Source: Nitzschia sp. DOCU1
Lineage: Eukaryota > Bacillariophyta > Bacillariophyceae > Bacillariales > Bacillariaceae
NCBI GenBank assembly: GCA_951394045.1
Contig: OX595986.1
Coordinates: 3,005,534 to 3,069,533 of the forward strand
Direction of reading: 5' to 3'
Length of the DNA stretch: 64,000 bases
Part shown: piece after piece, positions 20,518-31,700 of the stretch
Layout: every line of letters starts with the position of its first letter
How positions within the stretch are numbered: position 1 is the first letter of the stretch
Made by a program: the position numbers and the translations under genes
The notes under the pieces: model-generated
What the model saw: the letters and a program-made list of their open reading frames with translations, nothing else
What the model was told of the DNA's origin: nothing
Databases searched by the model: none

Positions 20518-22770
20518 ATGAGAGGCGAGGAAAGAGAAATGATGGAGTCGAGGGCTGACATTAGCAGTGTAGTAACTGATACACCAGCCAATAATAAGAA
20601 AAAGAAAAAGAGTAAAACAGGCCGCCACAGCACTGCCTCATGGATGGATAACGAAACAACGTTTCCGACTTCCTCGTCCTCCTCCTTAGCAATCCAACAA
20701 CGGGGCCGAGGAGATATTCGAAGCAAGTCGCAAGAAGGCGAGGAAGAAGAACAAACGAGGAACAATGCCCACGGGGGGCGGCACGACAATGAGTCACCAG
20801 CACCGCGTGGGACTTCTAGAATAAGAACCCACCAAGAAGATTATGATGACGATGAAGAAGAAGAGGCGAATAACCAGAGCCTCACTATGGATTCGAACTT
20901 TCTTCCGTCTGCAAGCAGTTCGGGTGGTGCGGCATTCCTTTCTTCTCGTGGCGGATACCAGCACCCCCTTCTGACTGCTGCTGGGGGGGACAGTGTTCTT
21001 CCGAACTCCTCGTCGTCTTTCCTCCTGAGGAATGCGTCGTCTTCCTCCCCATTCTTCGCATTGCGGCCTCAGCCTGCTGCCGGTGCCGGTCCAAGGACAA
21101 TGTTCTCAACCACTGCTGCCGCCACGTCGACCCTCGAAGAAGCTGTAGCAGCGGCTGCTGATGCTGGGCCGCCCGGGTCCCCGCCCTCAGTGGCATCAGT
21201 GCTACTCTTGGATAGATTTTTGCAGCAATCCTCCCCCGGCAGTACGAATCCTGCTGGGAGGCGTTTGGCACTTGAGCGATCATTGAGCCTGCTGCTGCAG
21301 CAACAGGAAACCACCTTGAGTTCCGGGATCAATCCGATGACCAACCGCATGCTCTATCCCGCAGGATCTGGTGCTGCTGCTATGCTTCAACAAGCGCGTT
21401 TTATTGGCAATCATCATAGTCAACTGCTTGCCCAACGACGACAAGATGCTGCGGCTATGGCTTCCATGATCAACGCGATGGAGCAAGAACAGTACCATAC
21501 TCCTGGTTCTCGCGGGGGACTACGAGTGCTATCATCCTACCACCCGTCGTCCTCGCCGATGCTTGACTCTTTGGGCATGGGTCTGTCCACTTCGCTCCCC
21601 ACCGCAGGGGTTGCACACTTGCGATCTCTTAGTGGTCCTAGAAGCAATACGGTCCATCGCCAATCTGTTACAAACTCGCTTTCTCGTGGTAATCCCAGCA
21701 GAAACACTACGAATCATCTCCAATCGTGTGTAGGGATAGCAGCGAGGCTGCTTCCTATGCCCAGGGAAGCAGGTGATGCCCGTCCTGTTTCTCAGCGTCG
21801 CATCGTACCACTGGCTACGGACGAAGATCAAAATTGGCTCTCCGAGTTCTTGTGTTTTGTGCGTTCTGACCTCCTTGAGGTATTCCGCGCAAGTATGGAA
21901 GATGTGCGATCAAGGAACAGCAGCAAGAAGGTGATGCATGGCCAGGTGGGCATTCGTTGTCGCCACTGCGCTCACCTTCCGCAGCATGCAAGGACTGCTC
22001 GCTCGTCGAGCTATCCGAAAACTCTGAGTCGGATCTATCAAAGCCTCACGATGATGTTGAGGGACCATTTTGGCGCCTGCAGTTGCATTCCCTTGCCTTT
22101 GAAACTGAAGTTTCAACAACTCAAGGGTTCGACATCTCAAGGAGCTACTGGGTCCAATAATTTTTGGGAATATTCGGCCAAAAAGCTAGGCTTGAAGGAT
22201 TCTGCGTCTGGAATTTGGGTAGATGAAGATTTTGATTCTGACGAATGGGCAACGGCTACCTTCGAACCAGCACCAACGGGGGGCGCAGCATCATCCCAGG
22301 ATCAAGATCACCCATCGCCGCAGCACCAGAATACGGAGATTTCACAGGAAGATATTCATCCCCTGGCAACCGAAGACGACCGAGACCTTGCCTCGGAGTT
22401 TTTGTTCACGCTCCTGAGTCAGCATACCCAGCTCATTTTCTTGGAAGAATCCGAAAAAATTGGCAATCGAAAGAACTTGCAGGTTGGTCTTGCTGGCATC
22501 GGGTGCCAGCATTGTTGTCGAAAAAAGAGGATGGGTCTTTGCCGGCTTTTTCCAGCTAGAAGGAGAACTCTCCCAGGAAAGATTTCTGACCTATACGATC
22601 ATGTTCGCCGATGCACACTTTGTCCGAAAGAAAGCAGAGACAGACTTGTTTATTTGAAGAAATTTAGTCGACGGCACCATGACACAAAGGGAGCGCTGGG
22701 GGAGAGAGAATTCTACGATCGAGTGTGGGTCAGGATGGGATATGGGAAACCCAAAGGAGCAGAAAAATAG
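20518..22770 (+). CDS. Nuclear-like protein with two copies of an unrecognised zinc-binding domain
   Basis: A single exon of 750 residues from the ATG at 20518. The first 420 residues are low-complexity: basic and acidic runs (KKKKK, DDDEEEEE), then serine-, alanine- and glutamine-rich stretches. Two related domains follow, at about 428-540 and 615-720. Each begins with LATDED or LATEDD, has a helix with EFL, then a GIRCRHC or GIGCQHC motif (C-x2-C), then P-K-T-L-S-R-I-Y or P-G-K-I-S-D-L-Y, and a DHFGAC or DHVRRC motif (H-x3-C). The pattern C-x2-C...H-x3-C suggests zinc binding, possibly to DNA. I do not recognise the family; it may be specific to diatoms or stramenopiles. The composition suggests a nuclear regulator, which is inference. 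Confidence 0.8.
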   Translation: MRGEEREMMESRADISSVVTDTPANNKKKKKSKTGRHSTASWMDNETTFPTSSSSSLAIQQRGRGDIRSKSQEGEEEEQTRNNAHGGRHDNESPAPRGTSRIRTHQEDYDDDEEEEANNQSLTMDSNFLPSASSSGGAAFLSSRGGYQHPLLTAAGGDSVLPNSSSSFLLRNASSSSPFFALRPQPAAGAGPRTMFSTTAAATSTLEEAVAAAADAGPPGSPPSVASVLLLDRFLQQSSPGSTNPAGRRLALERSLSLLLQQQETTLSSGINPMTNRMLYPAGSGAAAMLQQARFIGNHHSQLLAQRRQDAAAMASMINAMEQEQYHTPGSRGGLRVLSSYHPSSSPMLDSLGMGLSTSLPTAGVAHLRSLSGPRSNTVHRQSVTNSLSRGNPSRNTTNHLQSCVGIAARLLPMPREAGDARPVSQRRIVPLATDEDQNWLSEFLCFVRSDLLEVFRASMEDVRSRNSSKKVMHGQVGIRCRHCAHLPQHARTARSSSYPKTLSRIYQSLTMMLRDHFGACSCIPLPLKLKFQQLKGSTSQGATGSNNFWEYSAKKLGLKDSASGIWVDEDFDSDEWATATFEPAPTGGAASSQDQDHPSPQHQNTEISQEDIHPLATEDDRDLASEFLFTLLSQHTQLIFLEESEKIGNRKNLQVGLAGIGCQHCCRKKRMGLCRLFPARRRTLPGKISDLYDHVRRCTLCPKESRDRLVYLKKFSRRHHDTKGALGEREFYDRVWVRMGYGKPKGAEK

Positions 22771-22849
22771 AGCATGTTCCCTAGCTAGTATAGTGGATTG
22801 GATCATTCTACAAATTTGAATTGTGCAACTTGTCGACCTTTTCCGCCCA

Positions 22850-24933
22850 TTAGAATCTCTTCGGTAAAAATTCCAACATGCGAAGCTTTAGGCTTTCGTT
22901 TCCGTGCAAAATCCCAAGCACTCTAGTACGCGATTCAATCGCCGGTCGCTGATGAAACGTTTTCACCAGCTGTGCCACTTCGACCATTTTCTCGTTTCCA
23001 AGCTCCTGTTCGATGTCTAGGAGTAGGCGTTTCGCAATGGCTCGCTTCTCATCGATCGTTCCCGTGACATCGCTTATGCTTGCCTTCTGCCTGTAAAACA
23101 ACGAAAGCGAATGAGTTAGGAGGAGTTGTCATTTGGACGAAGACTGTAATCCTTAGGGTGGTATCTTACCAATCGTCTGTTTTTCGCTTTTGCTCCGGGG
23201 CGGGCACTTCGGCCGTATTAATGCTTTCCTCTTTGGTTGCAGTAACCGGAGCGTTAATGTTTCGCCGGCTTTCAATGCATTCCAGCATCCGAATCGCCTG
23301 TTCTCGTTTCGTATCCTGGAAAATGCGGAACTGGTCTGGAATCTTGTACCTGTAGACGTAATCAATAACTTCTTGGAACGACTTGCCGGGCGCCAAAGCT
23401 TTGTACACCATTCGAAGGGAGCCAGCGTAACGACGAAACGCTCCGTTGACAATGTCCTTCTGCATCGGTGTCATTACGGTCACAAAGTCCCTTGGTGAGG
23501 ACTTGATGGCAGCCAGCGCCTTCTCCACGTTGTAGCCGTGGCGGTGAAGGATTTCGAGGAGCGAATCCGTGTCAACTTCCCTGAGCATGTCCGTTCGATT
23601 CTCCGACAGAGCCGATGCCGTGCAGATTGTCGACAGGGTGGGCACGTTGTCCGGTCCCATCTCCTTCGATAACGCCTCCATTTTATCCCAAGCAAGTGGC
23701 GAGTACGGGTCCGTATGGGTCAGCCCTTTTCTTTTCAAATACGGGACAAGAGTGAGAGCTGCCTTGGATAGGTACTGCTGTAATTCTTCCCTTGAAATTT
23801 GGTTCGGCTTCCAGACGCATTTTGGATTTCGCGATACGATCTTCTGGCCTGGAACAAATGGCGGGACAACGATCTGGTGTTCCGGCCCAACCCTAGTACC
23901 ACGCTGCTCGATAGTGCCTTCGTCGATGATGGTGCCTCCAGTTTGAAAATCTGCGCTGGAACTATCATCGTCGACATCACTGTCGTCGGAATAATAACGA
24001 CGGCGGTTTGATGGGTTCACGTGTGGCGATGGGGAAGAGAGTTTGTTTGCTGCAAGCTTCTTCGAAGGGTCGTCCTCTATGCGTGCTCTCTTGACTGCCT
24101 TTTCTCCGCTGGAAGTCACAAAGTCGTCCCATTTGTCATCCTTTCCGTTGAAAGGGATGATTCGCACCAACCCTTCGTTGCTAGCACCAGAACTTTCGCC
24201 AAAAGAGACACTGTATCGGCAAACGTACATGTCTGCTGGCAGAATCGGCAATAGAGGATCCGAGTCGGGCCGTCGGTAGACGACTTGAATGTCGCCAGCA
24301 ATAGCGGTTAGCGCATTGTCGTCCACTTGGTTGGAGAGAATCAAGTCATCGTCCGTCAGACGGTTGACAAAATCTTTGTCCCAAACGGGCCAAGCAAATT
24401 CCCCTCGAAGAGACTCGAGATCCTCTTTCTGCGATTGAGAAGCAAACATGGATCAGCATTACACGTTTTACCTTTTCTAGAGGCACCACAAATCAAATAC
24501 GTACTCGCAAAAACCACCGAGCTTGAAACATATAAGGGCACTCTCCGCTTCCAGCGGGACTTTTCTTTTCCCAGATTCGTTCCACTCGAGCCACCATTCC
24601 TTTTTCACCCGCCTTGTTCGAATCCTTGGATGATGGGTCTTGATATTCCGCCGGAGTGGTCTCGGACCCTTCGTCGTCACCACTTCGCATGAGAACAGCA
24701 TCTCCGATCGAAATATCAAAGTTTCTGCCGCCCAGAGTGAGCGAAAAGCCTTCATGTTCCGTCACCTCTTCGTCGTCCCCCGGATAGCCGTCATCCAACC
24801 AGCCACTGAACAAGGTATATTCCACTTCTGTAGAGACTTCATCTCGAGAAGGAGCTTCGCCGATGGATTCCTCCTCCTTCTTACTGGAACTACGCTTCCG
24901 CTTGGCGGAGGCCTTGTTATTGCGTGATGACAT
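22850..24933 (-). CDS. BAH-ELM2-SANT chromatin protein with C-terminal PAH-like domain
   Basis: Three exons, 22850-23090, 23170-24428 and 24505-24933, give 642 residues. The introns are 79 and 76 nt. Residues about 40-245 are a BAH domain: FDISIGDAVLM, MVARVERIWEKK, MFQARWFLR joined across intron 1 to KEDLESL, then LSNQVDDNALTAIAGDIQVV and YVCRYSV. An ELM2-like block follows at about 322 (RVGPEHQIVVPPFVPGQ; CVWKPNQISREELQQYLSKA), then a SANT domain at about 458-505 (MQKDIVNGAFRRYAGSLRMV). The last 65 residues, across intron 2, end in RVLGILHGNESLKLRMLEFLPKRF, which resembles a Sin3 paired amphipathic helix. BAH-ELM2-SANT proteins are scaffolds of histone deacetylase complexes (MTA, RERE). Acidic, serine-rich linkers fit a nuclear role. 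Confidence 0.85.
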
Positions 24934-25470
24934 TGGAGGCAGCTGCTGCTTTGCTTTCGGTTCGCTGCGACTTGACGAATGTTCTGAATTCCTGCGTCAC
25001 CACCCACAGTAACGTCCACGACTACTCTTCGAGTGTTATTGGAGGAAAGGCTCCGTCCAAACGACGCGGCTGTATACAGTGCACAACGCGGCACGCTGTG
25101 CTCCTCAATTTGACCGCCGCCGGCGGCGCCGTCATGGTCGGAATGAACCCGAATCTCTAGAGGACGGAAGTTTTTGGTGCGAGACGACGCTATCCCCCGA
25201 AGATGTCCAACGCTCCAAAACCCCACAAAGATTCAATTGCAGTCGCTTGAGTCGAACAAATGACCTGCCGCCGCGCGCCCGCCGTCTCGTGTGTCGTCGC
25301 GGTTATCGCTCAAGAAATTCCTCTCGACGATGACAACAAAAATGGATTCCTTCCTCTCACTTCCGACTCCATACCGAAGCCCCATCTACCACTACACGCA
25401 GCGCTGCCAATTGTGGCAGAGAATTGATTCATGAGATAGCTGTCTTGTTTTGGGGGTTGGCAGGAGAATC
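24934..25470. other. Divergent promoter region of the BAH protein and PEX16
   Basis: About 540 bp. Short open frames cross it without domains. A ttggcag just upstream of the PEX16 ATG could be a 3' splice site of an untranslated exon, but this is speculative. Confidence 0.4.
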
Positions 25471-26691
25471 ATGGGTCTTGAGGCTTCCGACTCCTCAACG
25501 GTCTTGACTTCCAACAGGAGTCCCTGTTCTGTTGAAAGTTCATCGTGCTGGGGGCACGAGGATGCTTTTGGTCTTGACGAAGACAAGGATGAATCATCCT
25601 CAGGACTTACTGATAGACTTCAAAGGGAACTCAGTTCAGTTTGGCGTGCCTACCAGTCGCTGGTCCGAAAGCATCATCTTCACATGGAACTTGCGGATGG
25701 TACCATTCATCGTCTCTTGTTCTGGCTACCCCATCACGACAACTCGGGCGATGGGCCGCCCTGGCGAGAAGTTTTATATGGTCTCTTATCAGTGAATCAA
25801 CTTGCTATGCACTGTTCTCAACACGAACACATGGAAAACTCGTACGGCTTTAGTCTCAGCACTCGAAATGAGCCTTGCATATCTGCCACCTCGTGGAGAA
25901 TTGCGCTAAATGTTCTTCACTGCCTAATGCCATCCATTTTGGAAATTGCAGCGTCGAGAAACCGGGACTCAAATACTGCTATTAGTCTACATAGACATCA
26001 AGGGAAAATCCGCCTGAGATTGGAACAGGTCAAGTTTCTTATACGATTGTACCTTTTGTTCTCGTATTGGAAGCAGTCCAAGGAGGAATCGCCATCCAAT
26101 AAGAACGCTGGAATCATGTTGGATGGTGGATTGTATCATCCAAGAAGTAATTTCATGGAAATGTCCGAGGAGGAATTGAAGTCTGTGCAACAACGGCGGG
26201 GGTACCAGGGTCGACGAACGGGACTTCGAATTTCGCAGGGTCGAGATGAGGCGGCGTTGAATGCGACACCACCTTCCTCGTTACGGGTTTTGTTAGCGGA
26301 GCTTTTATACATGCTACGTCCTGTTTGGTGGGCAGCAGCTGAAGCCCGCCATGATACAGCGGGGCCAGGCAATAGGATAGCCTCAATTTCCTCGGACCCG
26401 CTGTTCAAATCTTGGCTGGTCACTTTTGGCATGGATCTGTTGTCACTGGGGCTGTTGTCGGGACTAAAACGGAGCGGCAATCCACATTCCAAAGAAGAAT
26501 GGAATCGAAGGCGCATGAAACTCTTTCTCTATTTGCTTCGTGCTCCTATTTGGAACCGAGTGACTTCACCAACGTTGGAGGCAGCAAGCGCAATGGCGTT
26601 ACGAGTCCCCCTCTTGGGTCGTCTCGTGGACTCGTATCTTTGGGACTGGGTTCTCTATTGGAAGCATCCCTACGTCTCGGAAGAAGGCTAG
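25471..26691 (+). CDS. PEX16: Peroxisome biogenesis protein PEX16
   Basis: A single exon of 406 residues from the ATG at 25471. After a serine- and acid-rich N-terminus of about 50 residues come the PEX16 landmarks: VWRAYQSLVRKHHLHMEL, IHRLLFWLP, a leucine-rich helix, SWRIALNVLHCL, then RLRLEQVKFLIRLYLLFSYWK, a long hydrophilic loop with GRRTGLRIS, LRVLLAELLYMLRPVWWAAAE and, near the end, RRRMKLFLYLLRAPIWNRVT. PEX16 recruits PEX3 to the ER and to peroxisomes and so starts peroxisomal membrane assembly. The C-terminal helices around residue 355-400 are hydrophobic, as usual. The protein is somewhat longer than human PEX16 (336). The neighbour FNTB is convergent, 67 bp apart. Confidence 0.85.
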   Translation: MGLEASDSSTVLTSNRSPCSVESSSCWGHEDAFGLDEDKDESSSGLTDRLQRELSSVWRAYQSLVRKHHLHMELADGTIHRLLFWLPHHDNSGDGPPWREVLYGLLSVNQLAMHCSQHEHMENSYGFSLSTRNEPCISATSWRIALNVLHCLMPSILEIAASRNRDSNTAISLHRHQGKIRLRLEQVKFLIRLYLLFSYWKQSKEESPSNKNAGIMLDGGLYHPRSNFMEMSEEELKSVQQRRGYQGRRTGLRISQGRDEAALNATPPSSLRVLLAELLYMLRPVWWAAAEARHDTAGPGNRIASISSDPLFKSWLVTFGMDLLSLGLLSGLKRSGNPHSKEEWNRRRMKLFLYLLRAPIWNRVTSPTLEAASAMALRVPLLGRLVDSYLWDWVLYWKHPYVSEEG

Positions 26692-26758
26692 CAGGATAGA
26701 CCTACAACTTCAACTAGAGCTAGACATTACAGTACACAGTATCGATGCGGCACTCTCC

Positions 26759-28308
26759 TTACCATGTCATTGCGAGAATCTCCTTTACGCGCTCCACTCG
26801 AATGTTGAAACTTGGATGTGTTATTGCCACTCTGGCACCTCCACTCGCCCCCGAAACGGAAAGACCGCTCAAGTTGTAGCACGAATGGTAAAAATCGCGG
26901 CTTTTGCTAGGTTTGTCTCGTAATCCCCCATGAATGTCCTGGGCACATAGTAAAATATATCGTTGCAGCATGGCGGTATCAAAAAGTAGCGGATTCTCAG
27001 AGTCTTTTGAACTGTAAAGCATACTGGCAATGGCCATGGCACCTTGGGGAGACAAAACGTCAATAGATGAGCATGACGATTCCAACCATTATTTGTAAGA
27101 CACCCTACACAAAAAGTCTTACCTCCCTGCCAAAAGGAATAACAGCCATCCACCAGCTTGTTGCTTCGACCAGAAAAGCCACCTTCAAATGACATTTGTC
27201 TTCGTGCAAGCCATCCTGTCAGCGCCGTTACATCCAATACATCGAGGTTTCCCAAAATTTGGAGCGCAGCTACGCCTGAAGTGTGTGTGAGACGACCATC
27301 CATAAAAATTCAGTCACACCGCCTCACATCAAAAACTTTGTATACGTACCACAAAAGGTGTAGCCACCATGCGCCTCACTCCATGGTTCTCCCCCAAGGC
27401 CCCCTTCAAACGTCTGACAACTCTTGATAAAGTCCACAACACGGTCCTGACATAAAATTGGCGACGCAATATCCAGTAATGTAGCGCAACAAAGAATGGT
27501 ATAGGAGGCTCGAACATCGACTTCCCCGTCCGTATGCATCCGATAAGCGCCCGTCTCCTTTTGCAACAAGCTCACCATCCAACGGTATAGAGGTATTCGG
27601 ATCCGTCCCAAAAAGGTTTTTGCTCGGATACTGGCTTCTCCCCCTGACGTTGCCAAGATGCACAAGGATAGCACTCCGGCATAAGTAGTAGCTGCATGAG
27701 GCATTTGCGACGGGCCACCACCAAAACCTCCTGCCATGAACGTTCCATTATGGATATTCGCGTCGGTGGAATCCGCCGAAAAATACAATGGATCTTCATC
27801 CTCCGAAACCGGATGATCGGTCACTCCAAAGCTGCTCCAACAATGCTCCAGTGTCGATACCATCCGACATCGATCCTCATCGCTAGGAGTCTCGTCCAAA
27901 AGATCACATCCATGTAGACACCAATATAAAATCCAAGGACGACTGGCATCCAAACTCACAAACGGGGCTGTGGTCGACAGACCCGATAGGAGACAGTCCG
28001 TGAGAAAGGGACACAAACAATGCCGCCACCACGACAATGTCCAATGAGAGTCTTCATCACTTACAAGCCAGACTACGCTTCCATATTTGTGATAGATATT
28101 CCACATGTTTGTCTCGAAGCAGTTGAAGTTCTAGCCCCGACGGCGGCAATAACCCTGTCTGGCGTAGATGATCGATTTGGTCGGGTGGCAACGACGTTAG
28201 ATCCACAAAGTAGGGCGAACATTCCAGTTCCGTGCTACTTTGTGCTTCTGTCGATTCACTCTCAAACAGCGGTTTGGTACGGAGATCCTCGCTGCCTTGG
28301 ACGGACAT
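26759..28308 (-). CDS. FNTB: Protein farnesyltransferase beta subunit
   Basis: Four exons, 26759-27042, 27123-27275, 27350-27967 and 28065-28308, give 432 residues; all introns are in phase 1. The start is set at the ATG 28306-28308 (MSVQGSEDL); the frame also has an ATG at 28444-28446 that would add 46 residues with a hydrophobic stretch. Family marks are FVSLDASRPWILYW (made only when the 97-nt intron is removed), GGFGGGPSQMPHAATTYA, YRMHTDGEVDVRASYT, EGGLGGEPWSEAHGGYTFC, VDGCYSFWQGG with the zinc ligands Asp and Cys, and FYHSCYNLSGLS with the zinc-ligand His. The enzyme attaches farnesyl to CaaX-box cysteines together with the shared alpha subunit, in the cytosol. PEX16 is convergent and TERT divergent. 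Confidence 0.95.
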
Positions 28309-28721
28309 TGTGACCAAGAAGAGCAAAGGAAGTAGAAAGAGGGCGAGAACTAACAATATTGTTGTGGTCGTGGAGACACTGATGATGAGATGCGATGGAT
28401 GAGATGGGGCCGCGCCGATGCGAGAAGAAAACTTCAGTGCATGCATCCTGCTTTGCGTTGTGCGCCTGCCGATGCACCTTTTGGCCTTTTCATTATGTAA
28501 ATTTGTCGATGACCTGTCTCATGGCAGTCAAATCGTGAACTACCGGTAGTTTTACGTCCGTTCGTTCTATGTTTGACATCTCCATCATCATCGCCCATTT
28601 CACATTGCAACCTGCCATGACATTAGCTACTGGTATTATTCCGAGAGAAGAGACAGTAGTAAAGCTCGTCATTTGACAGCAGAGTATGTTTTGCTGAGGT
28701 GATTTGAATCCACACAACGTC
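28309..28721. other. Divergent promoter region of FNTB and TERT
   Basis: About 410 bp between divergent ATGs. The left 138 bp could be an N-terminal extension of FNTB. No motif was recognised in the rest. Confidence 0.45.
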
Positions 28722-31700
28722 ATGCCGTCGCGAAAGCGCAAAAGCAGACAAAGGAATAATAAGCAAAGATCCAACGAAGCAGCCGCCGATGGCTTGTCCA
28801 CCCTGAAACGACTGTTGCCGCCTCCTGCCACAATCCTGTGTCTCCCAGAATTTCTTCGACAATATGCACCGTGTCTCGAGACGACGACTGCTAGTGGGCA
28901 ATTTCAGCATGAGATCATTCTGTCTCCACTCGAGAGCATCAAACCCGCTCTTCGCCTAAAAACCGCGGCTTGCCGGGAACCCGTGCCTTCGATTGTGGAC
29001 GATGTGGTGTGGGCCCTGGTGCAGCATAGAGATCGCTGTAAACATTCCAAGAAGGATGGAAGAAACGTACTGGCGCAAGGATTTTCCTCGTTGCCACCAG
29101 ACGAATATCCGTCGTTCCGGCAGTCTATGGCGCTTCCAACCAGCAGGCCTGAGTTGACGCAATTTCACGCAAACCACAATGTTACCTTTTGCAAGACTTC
29201 GACAATGTTTCGACAATTACATTCTCATGTTGGGGACGAGATTATCCGCATGATCCTCTTGCATACGAGATTGTTTGTTCCAATTTGTACTGGGGATTCT
29301 TCGGCGGGTGCAGAAGGTGGCAACTTTCGCCTCGTTTGTGGCCCGCCGTTGACCAAAGGACCCATTTCACAACTCTACCTTGCAAGCACAAGTACCAAAC
29401 GAAAAACGTGTTCTCAGGGCAGCAGCAGTAGCAGTGTTCATCCCAAGTCTCGTCCTACCAAGAAGCGGCGTCGACGGCATGCAATAGTGCCTTCCACCTT
29501 GCAATCGAATCAGAGCCTGTCAAGATACAATCTGTTTTACTCAGATTCTTTCACGCCCAAGATTGGCTTGCCCCACAAACACCCATTTTACGATGACTCC
29601 ATGACTCCCGAAAAGCTTTTAGTAGCCATGACTGTTCTCTCTAAAAGGAAGAATGGAGTGCAATGGCGCAAACGTTGGCGACGACTGAGAGTGGCTGGGG
29701 TCAGTATTTGCCGCAAGATTCTCGACTCGGCCAAGAAATGCGATTACCCTCGTATACTCGAACATTACTGTCCGCTTCCGAATTTTAATGGCGAAAATGC
29801 GCCTGGGGATGATAAGGAGGCTCTCCAGTTCCTGGTGCAATGTTACAGTCCGCCGGAGCGTGTCGCATCGTTTGTCAAGAGCGTTTTGTGTCGCGTCTTT
29901 CCACCAGAATTTTGGGGGTCTGCACATAATTTCGATTGTATTCTGGGTGCTGTTCAGGCGTTTGTGCTTCTCCGTCGAAAAGAGCGCCTCTCAAACAAAA
30001 GGCTCATGCACGGCGTTCGGATTACGCACATCACTTGGTTGCAGGGCCAAGAGAGCCAGAATAGCAAAAAGAGGCTGTCGAGGACAAGCCATGAGGTCAC
30101 AAGTCGGCTGACCCTGCTGCTGTTTCGATGGTTGTTTCGGAGCGTTATCATACCCTTGTTGCGGGCAAATTTCTACGTGACAGAGACGGAGTTCAGTGCC
30201 AAAAAGGTTTTCTATTATCGGAAGCCGGTCTGGTCGGCCTTTCGTTCGTTATCTTTGCGAAAGCTTATGAAGGCTCAATATCAAGAGTTGACAAAGCAAG
30301 AGATCGTGAAGTGTCTATCATCTAATCGCATGGGGTTTTCTCACCTCCGCCTCCTTCCAAAGGCAACCGGTGTGCGTCCCATTGCTCAGCTGTCTCGAGC
30401 CGCGAATCAAAATCTGAACGAACTGTTGCGAGTTTGCAACAACGCACGAATGGGTACTAGCGGTGATGCGATTGCTAATCACACCAACATGGAATCAATC
30501 TGTGCTCGTGCGTCCCACGAGTCGACGAACTCTATTCTGGCCAACGCCTTTGATGTCTTGACGTACGAATGCGGGCAGCACGACGAGCCCTTTGGGTCTG
30601 GATTGCAGGGCTTGCACGACTTTTATCCTCGCTATCGGCGATATATCACTGCACTTAAACGCGAGTCGCCAGAGGCAAGGCCATTGAATCTAGTCTTTGC
30701 CACTGTCGACATTGAGAAATGCTACGACAGCATAGATCAAAACTATATGTTTGACGTTGCTAGCAGGCAGCTTTGCCACGACGACTACGTGGTCCAAAAA
30801 TATCACCTGCTCTACGGTGACGAAATTACGGGTTCTGTCCGGCGAGCCACCAAGCGAGCCGTCGGTCCACCAGAGTGCCAGGGTCTTTTCCTAGAAGGCG
30901 ATGTTGCGTCCAAATTTCGAAATGTGGTGTTGGATTCCAGGACTTGCCAAATGGTGCAGCGCCAAACCATGCTCAAACTTCTCAAGGAACACGTCAAGGG
31001 TCATTTAGTGGTTACATCAGGCCGCTACGAACAGCGTTATTTCCTGCAAACTGGCGGAATACCCCAAGGGAGCGTTCTTTCCATGTTGTTGTGTAATATC
31101 TACTATGGGAACATTGAAAACTTGATGCTGAACAAGGAAAATCCCCAATCGCCTCGTTTGACGAGTGCTGGACTTTCCGATACTCCACCCAATCAAGATT
31201 TCATGGCTCGACAAGTGGACGACTTTCTCTTCATTAGCGCTTCAAAATCCGCCGCTTCGAACTTTCTAGGACGCATGTGGGCTGGTAGACCAGAGCTTGG
31301 CGTGAGGATCAATCAAGAAAAATCTCTAGTAAGCGAAGAAATCCCAATTCAATTTGTCAACCAGGAGGATGAATCGTCGGCGTCCGCGAAGATACCTATT
31401 GCTCTTTCGAGGGGCTATTTCACGGGCAAACTCTTTCCATGGTGCGGAATGTTATTTGACACTCGTTTTGGCGAAGTCTACCTCGATTACGAACGTTTCC
31501 AAGGCGAAGAGGCAAAGAACAGTTTGACGGTTGATTCCGTCGGCGGCGAAGGGAGAAAGTTGGCTTCCAGAATGCAGAGTTACGCTAGACCGCGCTGCCT
31601 ACCGATTCTCTTTGATGTTTCGATCAACTCGAGGAAGACGATCATCACAAACTATTATCAAATGATGTTATACTCCGCTGCCAAGACTGCTGAGCACCTG

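Noticed and set aside
28052..28064. A 13-nt intron in FNTB using the nearest AG
   Set aside because: It is far shorter than any intron here and would leave an unconserved stretch before LDASRPW. The acceptor at 27968 gives the conserved block directly.
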